In this document: positions 46,561 through 60,016 of the stretch, piece by piece
Position numbering within the stretch: the first letter of the stretch is position 1
Layout: each line of letters starts with the position of its first letter
Source of the DNA: Opitutia bacterium UBA7374
Lineage (GTDB): Bacteria; Verrucomicrobiota; Verrucomicrobiia; Opitutales; Coraliomargaritaceae
NCBI GenBank assembly: GCA_002469895.1
Contig: DKOA01000046.1
Span: 36,184-100,183, forward strand
Direction: 5' to 3'
DNA length: 64,000 nucleotides
Notes under the pieces: model-generated
Told to the model about the DNA's origin: nothing
Database searches by the model: none
What the model saw: the letters and a program-made list of their open reading frames with translations, nothing else
Program-made: the position numbers and the translations under genes

Positions 46561-47740
46561 GAGTTTCAGTCATTGCTGGCTCTTTTATGATTTTCAAGGC
46601 GGATGGGATGGCTTGTTTGAAGCGAAAGAATCCGTGTGTTGCTTTTGGATAGAAGATTTCATCCCACCAGTGTCGCTGAGGCAGCAGTTCGATGCCCTCT
46701 TCAAACAATCGAGTCTTTATTACCGGTAAAGTAGTTGTCCATAAACCGACCGGCGGTTCTGCCATTAGAACCGTACTCAGTTTCCGGGAGGTGCACCAAT
46801 CAATGAATGGATCGATTGATTCAAACAAATCGGCACCCGAGCGCTCGGCTAAGCAGGCACGCCGAAAATCAATGACCTTTTCGTCGATGCCCAATTCCTT
46901 GTAGGCTGTCGAGGGCAGGAATCCGGAAACTGCATCGACTGAAAAACGCTGGGGAAGCCAATCAGAGGCACTTAAGTCGTCTTCTGTGAGAAGGAGTCCA
47001 ATTCGTCCCTCGGTGCCGGGTTGAACAAGCTTGGAGAGTGGGCGAATCGAGGGCGGCGTACTTTCAGGCACTGGAATCGGCGCAGTCGCGAGTCGACGGT
47101 TCACTGAAAAACGGCCCGAGGTATATTTTTGTATGTTTCCCGTAGTCGCCAAATAGGATTTTCCCAGTGTGTGTAGGCCGGCCACCCAGCGCCAACTCAA
47201 TGTGTTTGAAGCTGCGTCTCCGTCGAGTAAGTGCCTTAAAAACCAATCTGCACCGAGTTCCCACGGTAGCTTGAGAGTATGGATCCAGATACTGGCTGCC
47301 CACATTCGTGCGTGATTGTGCAAATAGCCGGTCTCCGCCAGCTCAGTGGCCCACGCATCGAAACAGTCGATGCCGGTTTCTCCTGCAATCGCTTTTTCGT
47401 AGCCGAGGTGACCAGAGTATTCCTCCAGTAGAATGGCCCGCGCCGATAGATATTCTTCCCAGACAGCTGGTCTGAGTTGAAGCCAGCCCTTCCAGTAAGT
47501 GCGCCAGCAAACCTCATCGATAAATTTGGCAGCCGATTTTTCGCTGTGCTCTTCGAGAACAGATTGAATGATTGCCCACTCGGTTAGCATCCTCGTGCGA
47601 ATCCATGGAGAGAGTGTTGACACATTGTGATGTCGGTTCGGCCCGTAATCCGAGTTTCGATCGGCCGCGTAGTCAGTACCGGCCTTTGGCAAAAAGTCTT
47701 CTAGGGCGGACTGTGCCGCTCGTTTGGAAGGTGCAAACAT
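46553..47740 (-). CDS. Photolyase FAD-domain protein without N-terminal antenna domain
   Basis: This 395-residue protein starts directly with a photolyase/cryptochrome FAD-binding helical domain: ALEDFLPKAGTDYAADRNSD, NVSTLSPWIRTRMLTEWAII, DEVCWRTYWKGWLQLRP, TGYLHNHARMWAASIWIHTL and WFLRHLLDGDAASNTLSWRW. The usual N-terminal alpha/beta antenna domain is absent. Instead, residues 240-390 form a C-terminal alpha/beta region (GRIGLLLTEDDLSASDWLPQ, STVLMAEPPVGLWTTTLPVI) that could be that domain moved to the other end. It is probably a light-dependent repair or receptor flavoprotein. Confidence 0.85.
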   Translation of the reverse strand: MFAPSKRAAQSALEDFLPKAGTDYAADRNSDYGPNRHHNVSTLSPWIRTRMLTEWAIIQSVLEEHSEKSAAKFIDEVCWRTYWKGWLQLRPAVWEEYLSARAILLEEYSGHLGYEKAIAGETGIDCFDAWATELAETGYLHNHARMWAASIWIHTLKLPWELGADWFLRHLLDGDAASNTLSWRWVAGLHTLGKSYLATTGNIQKYTSGRFSVNRRLATAPIPVPESTPPSIRPLSKLVQPGTEGRIGLLLTEDDLSASDWLPQRFSVDAVSGFLPSTAYKELGIDEKVIDFRRACLAERSGADLFESIDPFIDWCTSRKLSTVLMAEPPVGLWTTTLPVIKTRLFEEGIELLPQRHWWDEIFYPKATHGFFRFKQAIPSALKIIKEPAMTETHV

Positions 47741-47826
47741 ATCTACAAATCGGCAAAACTTGGAAAACCCTACGCTGAATCCCGAAACTCTTGAAAGGAA
47801 AAGCCCTTCACTACCGATGCGTCAGC

Positions 47827-47985
47827 ATGCGTATTTTGGGCAAACAGGTCAAAAAGCGGGATTTGCCTAGCAAAGAATGTCCCGTCTGCTTACGACCCTT
47901 TAGCTGGCGCAAAAAATGGGCGAAATGCTGGGATGCGGTCGTTTATTGTTCAGAGCGCTGCCGACGGGAGCGGAAAGCACAATGA
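47827..47985 (+). CDS. DUF2256 family zinc-ribbon-like protein
   Basis: This 52-residue protein has the DUF2256 pattern in full: LPSKECPVCLRPFSWRKKWA, then WDAVVYCSERCRRERK. Two C-x2-C pairs could bind zinc. It is a very common partner of cryptochrome/photolyase genes in marine bacteria. Its TGA overlaps the ATG of the downstream photolyase-family gene (ATGA). The ATG at 47827 is used; a TTG at 47791 would add 12 residues. Confidence 0.88.
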   Translation: MRILGKQVKKRDLPSKECPVCLRPFSWRKKWAKCWDAVVYCSERCRRERKAQ

Positions 47986-49538
47986 GTCATCCACTGCAGT
48001 GTGTTTGGTTTAAGCGGGATCTACGTGTGCAGGATCATGCGCCCTTGGTTGGCGCCACCTTATCCGGTCCGGTTCTGCCCGTCTACATTGTCGAACCGGA
48101 GGTCATTGCGGCGCCTGATTTCGATGCGCTGCATTGGGATTTTATCCGCGAGTCACTTCTTGAACTACGCAGTGCATTGGCAGATCGGGGCGTGGCTCTG
48201 CAGGTGATCGTGGGCGATGCGGTTTCGGTTTTTCAAGGTCTTCACGAACGCCATGGATTGACTGCGATTTGGGCCCATGAGGAGACCGGTAATGCGATTA
48301 CCTATGGCAGAGATCAATCAGTCCATGCTTGGTGTAAAAAATCGGGGGTTGGCTTGAAGGAGTTTCCCCAGAACGGAGTCATTCGTGGTTTGAAGCAGCG
48401 TGACGGATGGGCGCGACAATGGGAAATTCGCATGCGTGCACCGGCACTGGAGGCGCCATCCGAAATGACTCCGGCTCCTGGATTGAGGGACGGCCCCATT
48501 CCCACCTCGACTGCACTTGGCCTAGCGGTAGAGCGAAGAAAACCAGACCTGCGTGGCGGCGAAACGTCTGGCTTAGAGCTGTTGGCCAGCTTTATCGACG
48601 GGCGCGGTCAACGCTATCATCGCGAAATGAGTAGCCCGGTCACCGCCTATCAAAGTTGCTCCCGAATGAGTGCCTATCTTGCCTGGGGTTGTGTTTCCAT
48701 GCGCACGGTGGTCCATGCGGTTCGGTTAGCCGCAGGTGTTCAGATGCCAAAAATCGCTGCTCGCGCTTTTCTTTCCCGTTGTCACTGGCACTGTCATTTT
48801 ATGCAGAAGCTGGAGAGTGAGCCGGCCATCGAGTTTCATGCCTTCAATCGTGCTTGTGACAACCTGCGTCCGGAAGTTGCCGATACGGCTCGCTTGGCTG
48901 CCTGGAAGGAAGGACGTACCGGCTATCCCTTTATCGATGCCTGCATGCGATCTCTGCGCTCTCGTGGGTGGATTAATTTTCGGATGCGGGCCATGCTTGT
49001 GTCCTTTGCTTCTTATCATCTTTGGTTGGATTGGCGCTCTTTCAAGGACTGGTTGGCCTGTCAGTTTATCGACTATGAACCAGGCATTCATCTTTCGCAG
49101 GTGCAGATGCAAAGCGGCCTGACAGGGATCAATACTCTCCGAATCTACAATCCGGTAAAACAAGGACAGGATCATGACCCGGGGGGTGACTTTATTCGCC
49201 AATGGATTCCGGAACTGGCTTCCGTTGAGACGGATTTTATTCACGAACCGTGGAAGATGCCCGAGCAGAAACAAGTGCAATCCGGTTGCCGCTTGTCGAT
49301 AGATTACCCGCTACCGATCGTTGATCACAAAGATGCGGTTCGCCATGCCCGCTCTTGTTTTTCTGCTCTCCGTAAGCGCGATGATTACTGGGCTGATGCC
49401 CGCGAAGTGATGGAGCGCCATGGCAGTCGTAAGGGATCAGCACGGCCCCGACGCGCAAAGGCGAAAAAGACAGCCAAGGTACAACAGTCTGAACTCTCTT
49501 TTATTGATGAAAAAATTGAAGCAAAAGCCATCCGCTGA
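47982..49538 (+). CDS. Cryptochrome/deoxyribodipyrimidine photolyase family protein
   Basis: This 518-residue flavoprotein has the complete domain order. The N-terminal antenna domain is LQCVWFKRDLRVQDHAPLVG with LPVYIVEPEV. The FAD domain has RYHREMSSPVTAYQSCSRMS, AYLAWGCVSMRTV, RTGYPFIDACMRSLRSRGWI, NFRMRAMLVSFASYHLWLDW and LTGINTLRIYNPVKQGQDHD. The C-terminus is basic (KGSARPRRAKAKKTAK), suggesting DNA binding. It repairs UV photoproducts or senses blue light; the sequence does not decide. It is translationally coupled to the DUF2256 gene and overlaps the next gene by 32 bases. Confidence 0.92.
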   Translation: MSHPLQCVWFKRDLRVQDHAPLVGATLSGPVLPVYIVEPEVIAAPDFDALHWDFIRESLLELRSALADRGVALQVIVGDAVSVFQGLHERHGLTAIWAHEETGNAITYGRDQSVHAWCKKSGVGLKEFPQNGVIRGLKQRDGWARQWEIRMRAPALEAPSEMTPAPGLRDGPIPTSTALGLAVERRKPDLRGGETSGLELLASFIDGRGQRYHREMSSPVTAYQSCSRMSAYLAWGCVSMRTVVHAVRLAAGVQMPKIAARAFLSRCHWHCHFMQKLESEPAIEFHAFNRACDNLRPEVADTARLAAWKEGRTGYPFIDACMRSLRSRGWINFRMRAMLVSFASYHLWLDWRSFKDWLACQFIDYEPGIHLSQVQMQSGLTGINTLRIYNPVKQGQDHDPGGDFIRQWIPELASVETDFIHEPWKMPEQKQVQSGCRLSIDYPLPIVDHKDAVRHARSCFSALRKRDDYWADAREVMERHGSRKGSARPRRAKAKKTAKVQQSELSFIDEKIEAKAIR

Positions 49539-49773
49539 GGTGATTAATGCGGTCGTTCGCTTGGCCTGGCATGATTATACTACCTTTGAGGCCATTGAAA
49601 AACGCTTTGGACTGAGTGAGCCGGAGGTCATTCGACTAATGCGCCGCGCGATGAAGCCAAGCAGTTTTCGCCTTTGGCGCGAGCGGGTCAGTGGCCGCAA
49701 GACGAAGCATCGGAAATTGATTGAAGGTCACCTCAGGAAGTCGAAGCAAATAAAAGACGACGAACTTTTTTAA
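49507..49773 (+). CDS. DUF2805/TIGR03643 family protein
   Basis: This 88-residue basic helical protein has the core INAVVRLAWHDYTTFEAIEK, RFGLSEPEVIRLMRRAMKPS and SFRLWRERVSGRKTKH. The middle looks like a helix-turn-helix (GLSEPEVIRLM). This family is usually found next to photolyase-family genes, as here. It starts 32 bases inside the end of the photolyase-like gene in another frame. DNA binding is inferred, not shown. Confidence 0.88.
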   Translation: MKKLKQKPSAEVINAVVRLAWHDYTTFEAIEKRFGLSEPEVIRLMRRAMKPSSFRLWRERVSGRKTKHRKLIEGHLRKSKQIKDDELF

Positions 49774-49816
49774 GTGCCAGTGAACCAGAATTCCCCGTCT
49801 TTTAATCGTATCATTT

Positions 49817-53689
<3,873 letters not shown>

Positions 53690-53694
53690 GAACG

Positions 53695-54633
53695 CTACAG
53701 GTTGATTTCGCTCAGTTTGGTGAGGATTGCTTTTTGTGTGTGGAGACGATTCTCCGCCTGATCGAAGATAATACTTTGCCCGCTGTCCAGTACTTGCTGC
53801 GATACTTCTTCTCCGGCGTGGGCCGGCAGGCAGTGCATAAAGATCGCATCGGGATTGGCCTCGGCCATTCTTTCCCGAGTTACCTGATAGGGCATCATCT
53901 GTTCAATTCGTTCGGCGGCCTCCACTTCATTTCCCATAGAGACCCATACATCGGTGTAGAGAATGTCCGCGTCTTTGGCCGCTTCTGTCGGATCTGTGGT
54001 GAAACGATAGTTCACCGGTAATCCATCGGTCTGAAGAGCATCGATTACGATCTGCTCCGGAGCAAAGGTCTCCGGACCGGTCAGTGTGATCTCCATGCCG
54101 AACATGGCGGCACTAATGATCCAGGAATTGGCCATGTTGCTGGCGCAATCGCCAAAGAAGGCGACCTTCTTCCCTTTGAGCGATGCGATGTCAACCGCGT
54201 CTGGGCTGTAGCGCTCCAGTGCAGTAAACAGATCGGTGTAGAGTTGGCAGGGGTGATTGAAGTCGGTCAGGCCGTTGACCACAGGGATGCTGCCATGCTT
54301 GGCAAAGTCTTCTACAATCTCGTGGCCGAAGGTACGGATGACCAGACCATGTAGGTAGCGAGACATGACCTTGGCGGTGTCAGCGATGGTTTCCCCACGG
54401 TTGATCTGGGTTTGGCTTGAGTTCAGAACAAGGGGAAAGCCGCCGAGTTCGTTGACGCCGACCTCAAAGGAGATGCGGGTGCGGGTGCTGCTCTTATAGA
54501 AGAGGAGGCCCCAAGATTGCATATTCAAGGGTTGCGGGCTGTTCAGCCGTTCGGCCTTGAGTGTTTTGGCGAGGGAAAACACGGCTTGCGCCTGTTCTAG
54601 GCTGAAGTCGGTTTCTTTTAAAAAGTGTTTCAT
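53695..54633 (-). CDS. argF: Ornithine carbamoyltransferase
   Basis: ArgF makes citrulline from ornithine and carbamoyl phosphate. The 312-residue protein has the carbamoyl phosphate loop [17 protein letters not shown], the ornithine-binding stretches [20 protein letters not shown] and [15 protein letters not shown], and the catalytic [17 protein letters not shown]. It is followed after five bases by purL and preceded by argD. The start is the ATG at 54633. Confidence 0.96.
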   Translation of the reverse strand: MKHFLKETDFSLEQAQAVFSLAKTLKAERLNSPQPLNMQSWGLLFYKSSTRTRISFEVGVNELGGFPLVLNSSQTQINRGETIADTAKVMSRYLHGLVIRTFGHEIVEDFAKHGSIPVVNGLTDFNHPCQLYTDLFTALERYSPDAVDIASLKGKKVAFFGDCASNMANSWIISAAMFGMEITLTGPETFAPEQIVIDALQTDGLPVNYRFTTDPTEAAKDADILYTDVWVSMGNEVEAAERIEQMMPYQVTRERMAEANPDAIFMHCLPAHAGEEVSQQVLDSGQSIIFDQAENRLHTQKAILTKLSEINL

Positions 54634-54657
54634 GTTGGATTGGGATGCTTGTGCGAC

Positions 54658-55842
54658 TCAATCGAGGTTCGTCAAAACCTCGTCCAGAATCTCGACAGAT
54701 GCGAGGAGATCTTCTTTCGTGGCAATCAGTGGCGGCAGGAGGCGTATGGTGTTGTGGCCTGCCGGTACGATGAGCAGCCCTTTCTCGCGGGCGGCATTGG
54801 CGACTGTTCGGCAGTCTGTCTGTAACTGCAAGCCGACCATGTACCCGATGCCCCGCAAACCGGTGATATGCGCGGAATGTTTCTGAAGAAGTGCCTCCAG
54901 GGCCTGATGCCACGGAGGACTTAGTTTAGTTACGGCATCGAGAAGTTTTTCTTCTTCGATCACATCGAGCACGGCATGGGCGGCGGCACAGGCCAGAGGG
55001 TTGCCCCCGAAGGTAGTGCCGTGTGATCCGGGCTGGAAGAGGTCTGCAAAGGGTTCGGCTACCCAGATGGCACCGATGGGGAATCCTCCGCCCAGACCTT
55101 TGGCCATGCCTACGGCGTCGGGCCGGACGCCGGCGGATTCGTAGGCGAAGAAGTGCCCGGTACGACCAATGCCGCACTGAACTTCATCGAGAATGAGGAG
55201 TGCCCCGCGCTCATCACATAGGGCACGGAGTTCACGGAGGAAGCCGGGTTCTGCAGGAAAGATGCCGCCTTCGCCTTGGATAGATTCGATGAATACTGCG
55301 GCTGCGGAGTCGTCTACGAGTCGATCGAAGCTGGCTATATCGTTGAGCTTTCCATGGCGGAACCCATCCAGCATAGGATGAAATCCGGACTGGACTTTCT
55401 CTTGTGGGGTGGCGGCCATGCCTCCAAAGGTACGGCCATGGAAGGCATTTTCGGCACAGACGACATGGTAGCGGCGTCCGTCCTCGTTATTGCTTTGGCG
55501 GCGACCGTGCAGACGGGCTAATTTGATCAGCGCTTCGTTGGCTTCCGCGCCGCTGTTGCAGAAGAGAATTCTTCCGGGGCCGGCTTGGGCGACCAGTCGG
55601 TCAGCCAGTTCAATTTGCCCGGGTATGCCGTAGAGGTTGCTGCAGTGCACCAGACTGGATGCCTGTTCCTGAACCGCCCGGACCCATTTCGGGTGGGAGT
55701 GCCCCAGAGAAGTCACGGCAATGCCGGTGCCAAAATCCAGATAGCCTTTACCCGATTCGTCGTAGAGGTACGCGCCTTCACCCCGCACTGCATTGAAGGC
55801 GGGCGGGCCATAATTCCGGAGGAGACTGTCGGGTGTGTCCAT
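54658..55842 (-). CDS. argD: Acetylornithine aminotransferase
   Basis: This class III PLP-dependent transaminase makes N-acetylornithine. The 394-residue protein has GAYLYDESGKGYLDFGTGIA, FCNSGAEANEALIKLARLHG, ENAFHGRTFGGMAAT, LLILDEVQCGIGRTGHFFAY and the PLP lysine in VGMAKGLGGGFPIGA. The ATG at 55842 is used, seven bases after argB. The frame extends upstream over argB without similarity. Confidence 0.95.
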   Translation of the reverse strand: MDTPDSLLRNYGPPAFNAVRGEGAYLYDESGKGYLDFGTGIAVTSLGHSHPKWVRAVQEQASSLVHCSNLYGIPGQIELADRLVAQAGPGRILFCNSGAEANEALIKLARLHGRRQSNNEDGRRYHVVCAENAFHGRTFGGMAATPQEKVQSGFHPMLDGFRHGKLNDIASFDRLVDDSAAAVFIESIQGEGGIFPAEPGFLRELRALCDERGALLILDEVQCGIGRTGHFFAYESAGVRPDAVGMAKGLGGGFPIGAIWVAEPFADLFQPGSHGTTFGGNPLACAAAHAVLDVIEEEKLLDAVTKLSPPWHQALEALLQKHSAHITGLRGIGYMVGLQLQTDCRTVANAAREKGLLIVPAGHNTIRLLPPLIATKEDLLASVEILDEVLTNLD

Positions 55843-55849
55843 AGGTTTG

Positions 55850-56740
55850 CTAAGCGTTGACGATTTCGGTACCGACACCTTTATCGGTGAAAATTTCAAG
55901 AAGGAGGCTGTGTGGCTGGTTCCCGTCGATCAGGTGGACGCGTTGCACGCCGTTATGGAGTGCTTTGACCGCGCTGTCCGTTTTAGGAATCATGCCACGG
56001 CTGATCGTGCCATTCGAGACGAGTGGTTCAACTTCATCTGTGTGGAGGGAGGAGATGAGAGTCGATGGATCGGCCACGTCGTGCATCAGTCCGGGTACAT
56101 CGCAGAGGTAAAAAAGCCTGCGTGCACGGAGTGCGGAGGCCACGCGACCAGCGGCAGCATCTGCATTGGTATTGTAGAGTTGCCCTGACTCGTCGCAGGC
56201 GATTGGTGAAATGATCGGCACATAGCCGTCAGCCAATGCTTTTTTTATGATCTTGGTTTTGACTGTGTGGGTCTCGCCGACGAAGCCCAGATCGACGATA
56301 CTCCCGTCGACCTCGACTCTTTTTTTATCGCAGACGAAGAGGTTATTCCCGGGCATGCCCAATGGGCGGGCATTTTTCGCCTGAAGGATCTCACAGATGT
56401 CCTGGTTGACGATTTTATTGAGCGTATGCTCGACCACCTCAATTGCCTTTTCATCGGTAACCCGCAGACCGTGCTCAAAACGAGACTCGAATTGTGCTGC
56501 TTCCAGTGCCCGTGTGATCGCCTTCCCACCACCGTGAACGACCACCACTTTGATTCCGACAGCATGGAGGAAAGCAATATCTGTAGCGACGCCGGTGCGC
56601 ATTTCGGGGTTGGCATCATCCATGAAAGCACCTCCATATTTAACGACAAAAATAGAGTTCCTGAAGCGCTGAATATAAGGGAGTGCTTCAAGCAGGACGG
56701 CCGCCTTGGTGGTGACGTCGAGTTGTTCTAGGTTTGTCAT
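55850..56740 (-). CDS. argB: Acetylglutamate kinase
   Basis: ArgB phosphorylates N-acetylglutamate. The 296-residue protein has IFVVKYGGAFMDDANPE (ATP site lysine), KVVVVHGGGKAITRALEA, FESRFEHGLRVTDEKAIEVV and NADAAAGRVASALRARRLFY. An N-terminal extension of about 25 residues before the kinase core suits the arginine-inhibited form of the enzyme. The ATG at 56740 is preferred to one at 56791 inside argJ. Confidence 0.95.
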   Translation of the reverse strand: MTNLEQLDVTTKAAVLLEALPYIQRFRNSIFVVKYGGAFMDDANPEMRTGVATDIAFLHAVGIKVVVVHGGGKAITRALEAAQFESRFEHGLRVTDEKAIEVVEHTLNKIVNQDICEILQAKNARPLGMPGNNLFVCDKKRVEVDGSIVDLGFVGETHTVKTKIIKKALADGYVPIISPIACDESGQLYNTNADAAAGRVASALRARRLFYLCDVPGLMHDVADPSTLISSLHTDEVEPLVSNGTISRGMIPKTDSAVKALHNGVQRVHLIDGNQPHSLLLEIFTDKGVGTEIVNA

Positions 56741-56787
56741 TCTGGAATAGGCTGGAAAATTAGCTGTCGGAAACGAGTGAGCACCTG

Positions 56788-58023
56788 TCATTCCGATTTA
56801 TTAAAATCGACATAGGCCTCGCTCAGATCGGAAGCCAGTAAGCGGTAGCGCGCGTCTCCCTGGTTCAGGTTTATTGTTATGCGGAATCGCTCTTTTGAAA
56901 CAATGATTTTCCAGAGCGGTAGTTTTTCGTCCTGCGGGCTCCCGGAGAGCAGTGCGGGCACATCATCATAGTGAATATCAAGGCGGGCGATTTCCAGGCC
57001 GACTCGGGCGTATCCGGCGGCGTCGGCCAAACGGCCCCAATTGGGATCGGCGCCATACCAGGAGGTCTTGACCAGAAGGGAGTTGCCGACAGCCCGTGCG
57101 ACCTTTTCGGCGTCTTCATCGCTTTTGCAGCCGACGACATGCAACTCTACCAGCTTGGTGACTTTCTCGCCGTCACCGACGATTTTTTCTGCCAGATCCT
57201 GACAGACGATTCGAACTGCTTCCCTGAAGGCAGCGAGCAGCGTTTCATTGCCATCGACCGTCAGTCCGGAGTTTCCATTGGCGAACAAGAGGACGGTGTC
57301 GTTCGTGCTCATGTCACCATCAACCGTGATGCAGTTGAAGCTTTGGTCGCAGGCATCCTTCAAGGCTTCATGCAGAGTCGTAGCGGAGGCATCGATATCA
57401 GTAGTCAGAAAGGCCAGCATGGTGGCCATGTCAGGCTCAATCATGCCGGCGCCTTTGGCCATACCGGCCACGGTTATGGTTTGTTCTCCATATTGAAAAC
57501 GAGCGGTGGCCACTTTGCGCCGTGTGTCGGAGGTCAGGATGGCATCGGCTGCGTCGAGAGATTCCTGCGGGTCGGCATTTAGCTTGGCTGCGGCTTGGGC
57601 AATTCCGTTTTGGATCGGCTCCATGGGTAATTGCCGTCCGATACGCCCGGTCGAACAGACCAGAAAGGGAGCGGAAGTGTCCGTTGCGCTTTGTGCCTGA
57701 GCGGCCATCTGTGCGTTGTCATCCGCTCCTTGTGGGCCGGTTGCGGCGTTGGCATTGCCGCTATTTATAAGACAGCCGCCGATTTGATCCGCGCTCTGTT
57801 GCAGGACTGCGCGTCCATGCAGAACCGGCGCAGCGCACAGATCGTTACGGGTAAAGACGCCTGCGGCTTTGCAGGGCGCTTCGGGAACGAGCAAGGCGAG
57901 ATCGAGCCGCTCTGCGTCACCATTTTGGCGGATGTCGCAGGCGACCGCAGAGAGTTTGAATCCGGGGCAGTCCGCTAGACCGCCGGGGGATTCAATGAGC
58001 TGGACTGTTGTGGGCGTTTGCAT
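56788..58023 (-). CDS. argJ: Glutamate N-acetyltransferase/N-acetylornithine acyltransferase
   Basis: ArgJ recycles the acetyl group from acetylornithine to glutamate and in bifunctional forms also uses acetyl-CoA. The 411-residue precursor cleaves itself before the threonine in GMIEPDMATMLAFLTTDI. Other blocks are INSGNANAATGPQGADD, CSTGRIGRQLPMEPI, FNCITVDGDMSTNDTVLLFA and VKTSWYGADPNWGRLADAAG. It lies 15 bases after argC and 47 bases before argB. With argJ present, no argE or argA is needed for the cyclic pathway. Confidence 0.95.
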   Translation of the reverse strand: MQTPTTVQLIESPGGLADCPGFKLSAVACDIRQNGDAERLDLALLVPEAPCKAAGVFTRNDLCAAPVLHGRAVLQQSADQIGGCLINSGNANAATGPQGADDNAQMAAQAQSATDTSAPFLVCSTGRIGRQLPMEPIQNGIAQAAAKLNADPQESLDAADAILTSDTRRKVATARFQYGEQTITVAGMAKGAGMIEPDMATMLAFLTTDIDASATTLHEALKDACDQSFNCITVDGDMSTNDTVLLFANGNSGLTVDGNETLLAAFREAVRIVCQDLAEKIVGDGEKVTKLVELHVVGCKSDEDAEKVARAVGNSLLVKTSWYGADPNWGRLADAAGYARVGLEIARLDIHYDDVPALLSGSPQDEKLPLWKIIVSKERFRITINLNQGDARYRLLASDLSEAYVDFNKSE

Positions 58024-58038
58024 GGTCCGACTGACAAC

Positions 58039-59061
58039 TCAGGAGAGGCCGGCGGTTTCTTCAAAACCATATTTCAGGTTCATAATCTGGATGGCTTGTC
58101 CACTGGCCCCCTTGAGCAGGTTATCAATGGCTGAAGTAATGATAAACCGATCGGTCCTCGAGTCAAAGACGGCGGAGAGGTCGCAACGATTGGTTCCGAC
58201 AACGTGTTTTGTGTCGGGAAAGGTTCCGCTTGGAAGGATTCCGACAAAGGGAGATGTTTCGTAGGCTTTTCCCCAGCTCTTGTAGAGTGCGTCGAGCGAG
58301 GTTTTCGCTTCAGCCACGATGGTCGTGGCGATTCCGCGCGGTACCGGTGCCAAGTGCGGGTTGAATTGTACTGGGCAATCGGCAAAGGCGGCTTTTTCCA
58401 GTTGCTCTTCAATCTCGGACAGATGCCGATGCCGTGGCATGCCGTATCCTTTCATGCTGCCGCTCCGTTCGCAATAGATGTAGTCTTCGGCGACTTTTCT
58501 TCCGGCACCGCTAACGCCGCTGTAGCTGTTGATGACGATGCTCTTGGGGCTAATTTGGCCCGCCCTGAGAAGTGGGATGAGAGGGAGCTGGATGCTTGTG
58601 GGGTAGCACCCCGGGGCAGCGATGATCCGGGCATTTTTCCAATCGTCATTGGCCAGCTCGGGTATGACATAAGGCGCGGCGTGTAGTAGCTCCGGCGCCG
58701 GGTGTTCCTGACCGTAGTAGTCTTTGTAGAGTTTTTCCGAGCCGAGCCGGAAGTCGGCGCTGAGGTCGATTACTGTTTTTCCGGCCTCGTAGAGGGGCTG
58801 GGCAAATTCGCTGGCCACTCCATGTGGAAGGGCGAGGAAAAAGAGATCGATCGCCTCCTGAGCGGCCAAGGCGGCAGGGTCGGAAGTAGTGAAGCAAAGA
58901 TCCCCGGCTAGGTGGGAGAGGGCGGGCATAGCCCGGGCCAGTGGCTGGCCGACGAGGGTGCGCGAAGTGACAGCGGCCAACTCAACATGAGGATGGCCGA
59001 GGAGGCGCTTCACGAGCTCTTCTCCGGAGTAACCGGAGGCTCCGATGACTGCTGTTTTCAT
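58039..59061 (-). CDS. argC: N-acetyl-gamma-glutamyl-phosphate reductase
   Basis: ArgC reduces acetylglutamyl phosphate with NADPH. The 340-residue protein has the NADP motif MKTAVIGASGYSGEELVKRL, the catalytic cysteine in IAAPGCYPTSIQLPLIPLL, VINSYSGVSGAGRKVAED and the substrate loop HRHLSEIEEQL. It is the first gene of argC-J-B-D-F-purL. The start is the ATG at 59061; the promoter would lie between it and the rpsI terminator at 59104. Confidence 0.95.
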   Translation of the reverse strand: MKTAVIGASGYSGEELVKRLLGHPHVELAAVTSRTLVGQPLARAMPALSHLAGDLCFTTSDPAALAAQEAIDLFFLALPHGVASEFAQPLYEAGKTVIDLSADFRLGSEKLYKDYYGQEHPAPELLHAAPYVIPELANDDWKNARIIAAPGCYPTSIQLPLIPLLRAGQISPKSIVINSYSGVSGAGRKVAEDYIYCERSGSMKGYGMPRHRHLSEIEEQLEKAAFADCPVQFNPHLAPVPRGIATTIVAEAKTSLDALYKSWGKAYETSPFVGILPSGTFPDTKHVVGTNRCDLSAVFDSRTDRFIITSAIDNLLKGASGQAIQIMNLKYGFEETAGLS

Positions 59062-59103
59062 ACTGCTGTTTATATAAAATGTGGATTCTGGAAATCAGGA
59101 AAC

Positions 59104-59143
59104 AAAAAACCCTCCGCAGCACGTGGGTCACGGCCAAGGAGGG
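59104..59143 (-). terminator. Intrinsic terminator after rplM-rpsI
   Basis: On the minus strand CCCTCC at 59143-59138 pairs with GGAGGG at 59115-59110 around a 22-base loop that has its own pairing potential (ACGTG/CACGT-like), followed by six T (59109-59104). It separates the ribosomal protein genes from the arginine operon that starts 43 bases downstream. Confidence 0.75.
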
Positions 59144-59175
59144 CTAGCAAGAACTGAGTCCCAGCCGTGTAGTGT

Positions 59176-59577
59176 TTAACGCTTGGAGAACTGGAAGCGT
59201 TTGCGGGCTCCGGGTTGGCCGGACTTTTTGCGTTCACGACCGCGAGGGTCGCGCTTCATGTGGCCTTCCTGCTTGAGCGGGCTGCGGAGCTCCTCGTCAA
59301 GTTTTTCGAGCGCGCGAGCGATTCCGAGGCGGACGGCACCGGCTTGACCATTGAGGCCACCACCTTGTGCTTTTACAGTGATGTCTACTTGGTCGGCCAT
59401 CTCCACTGTAGAAAGCGGGGACAGGGCGGCACGGGTAAAGTCTTCTGCTTTGAAGTAATCTTCAGGAGCCTTCCCGTTGACTACTACTTTTCCGGTGCCA
59501 CGGGTTAGGCGAATGCGGGCAGTCGCTGTCTTGCGACGGCCAACGGTTACGAATGTTTGTTCTGCAGTTGCGCTCAT
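59176..59577 (-). CDS. rpsI: 30S ribosomal protein S9
   Basis: S9 binds the head of the small subunit, with its C-terminal tail reaching the P site. The 133-residue protein has TVGRRKTATARIRLTRGTGK, VKAQGGGLNGQAGAVRLGIA and the invariant tail MKRDPRGRERKKSGQPGARK ending RFQFSKR. The ATG at 59577 lies 13 bases after the rplM stop. An upstream in-frame start at 59598 would overlap rplM. Confidence 0.97.
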   Translation of the reverse strand: MSATAEQTFVTVGRRKTATARIRLTRGTGKVVVNGKAPEDYFKAEDFTRAALSPLSTVEMADQVDITVKAQGGGLNGQAGAVRLGIARALEKLDEELRSPLKQEGHMKRDPRGRERKKSGQPGARKRFQFSKR

Positions 59578-59590
59578 GGGATCAATAAAT

Positions 59591-60016
<426 letters not shown>

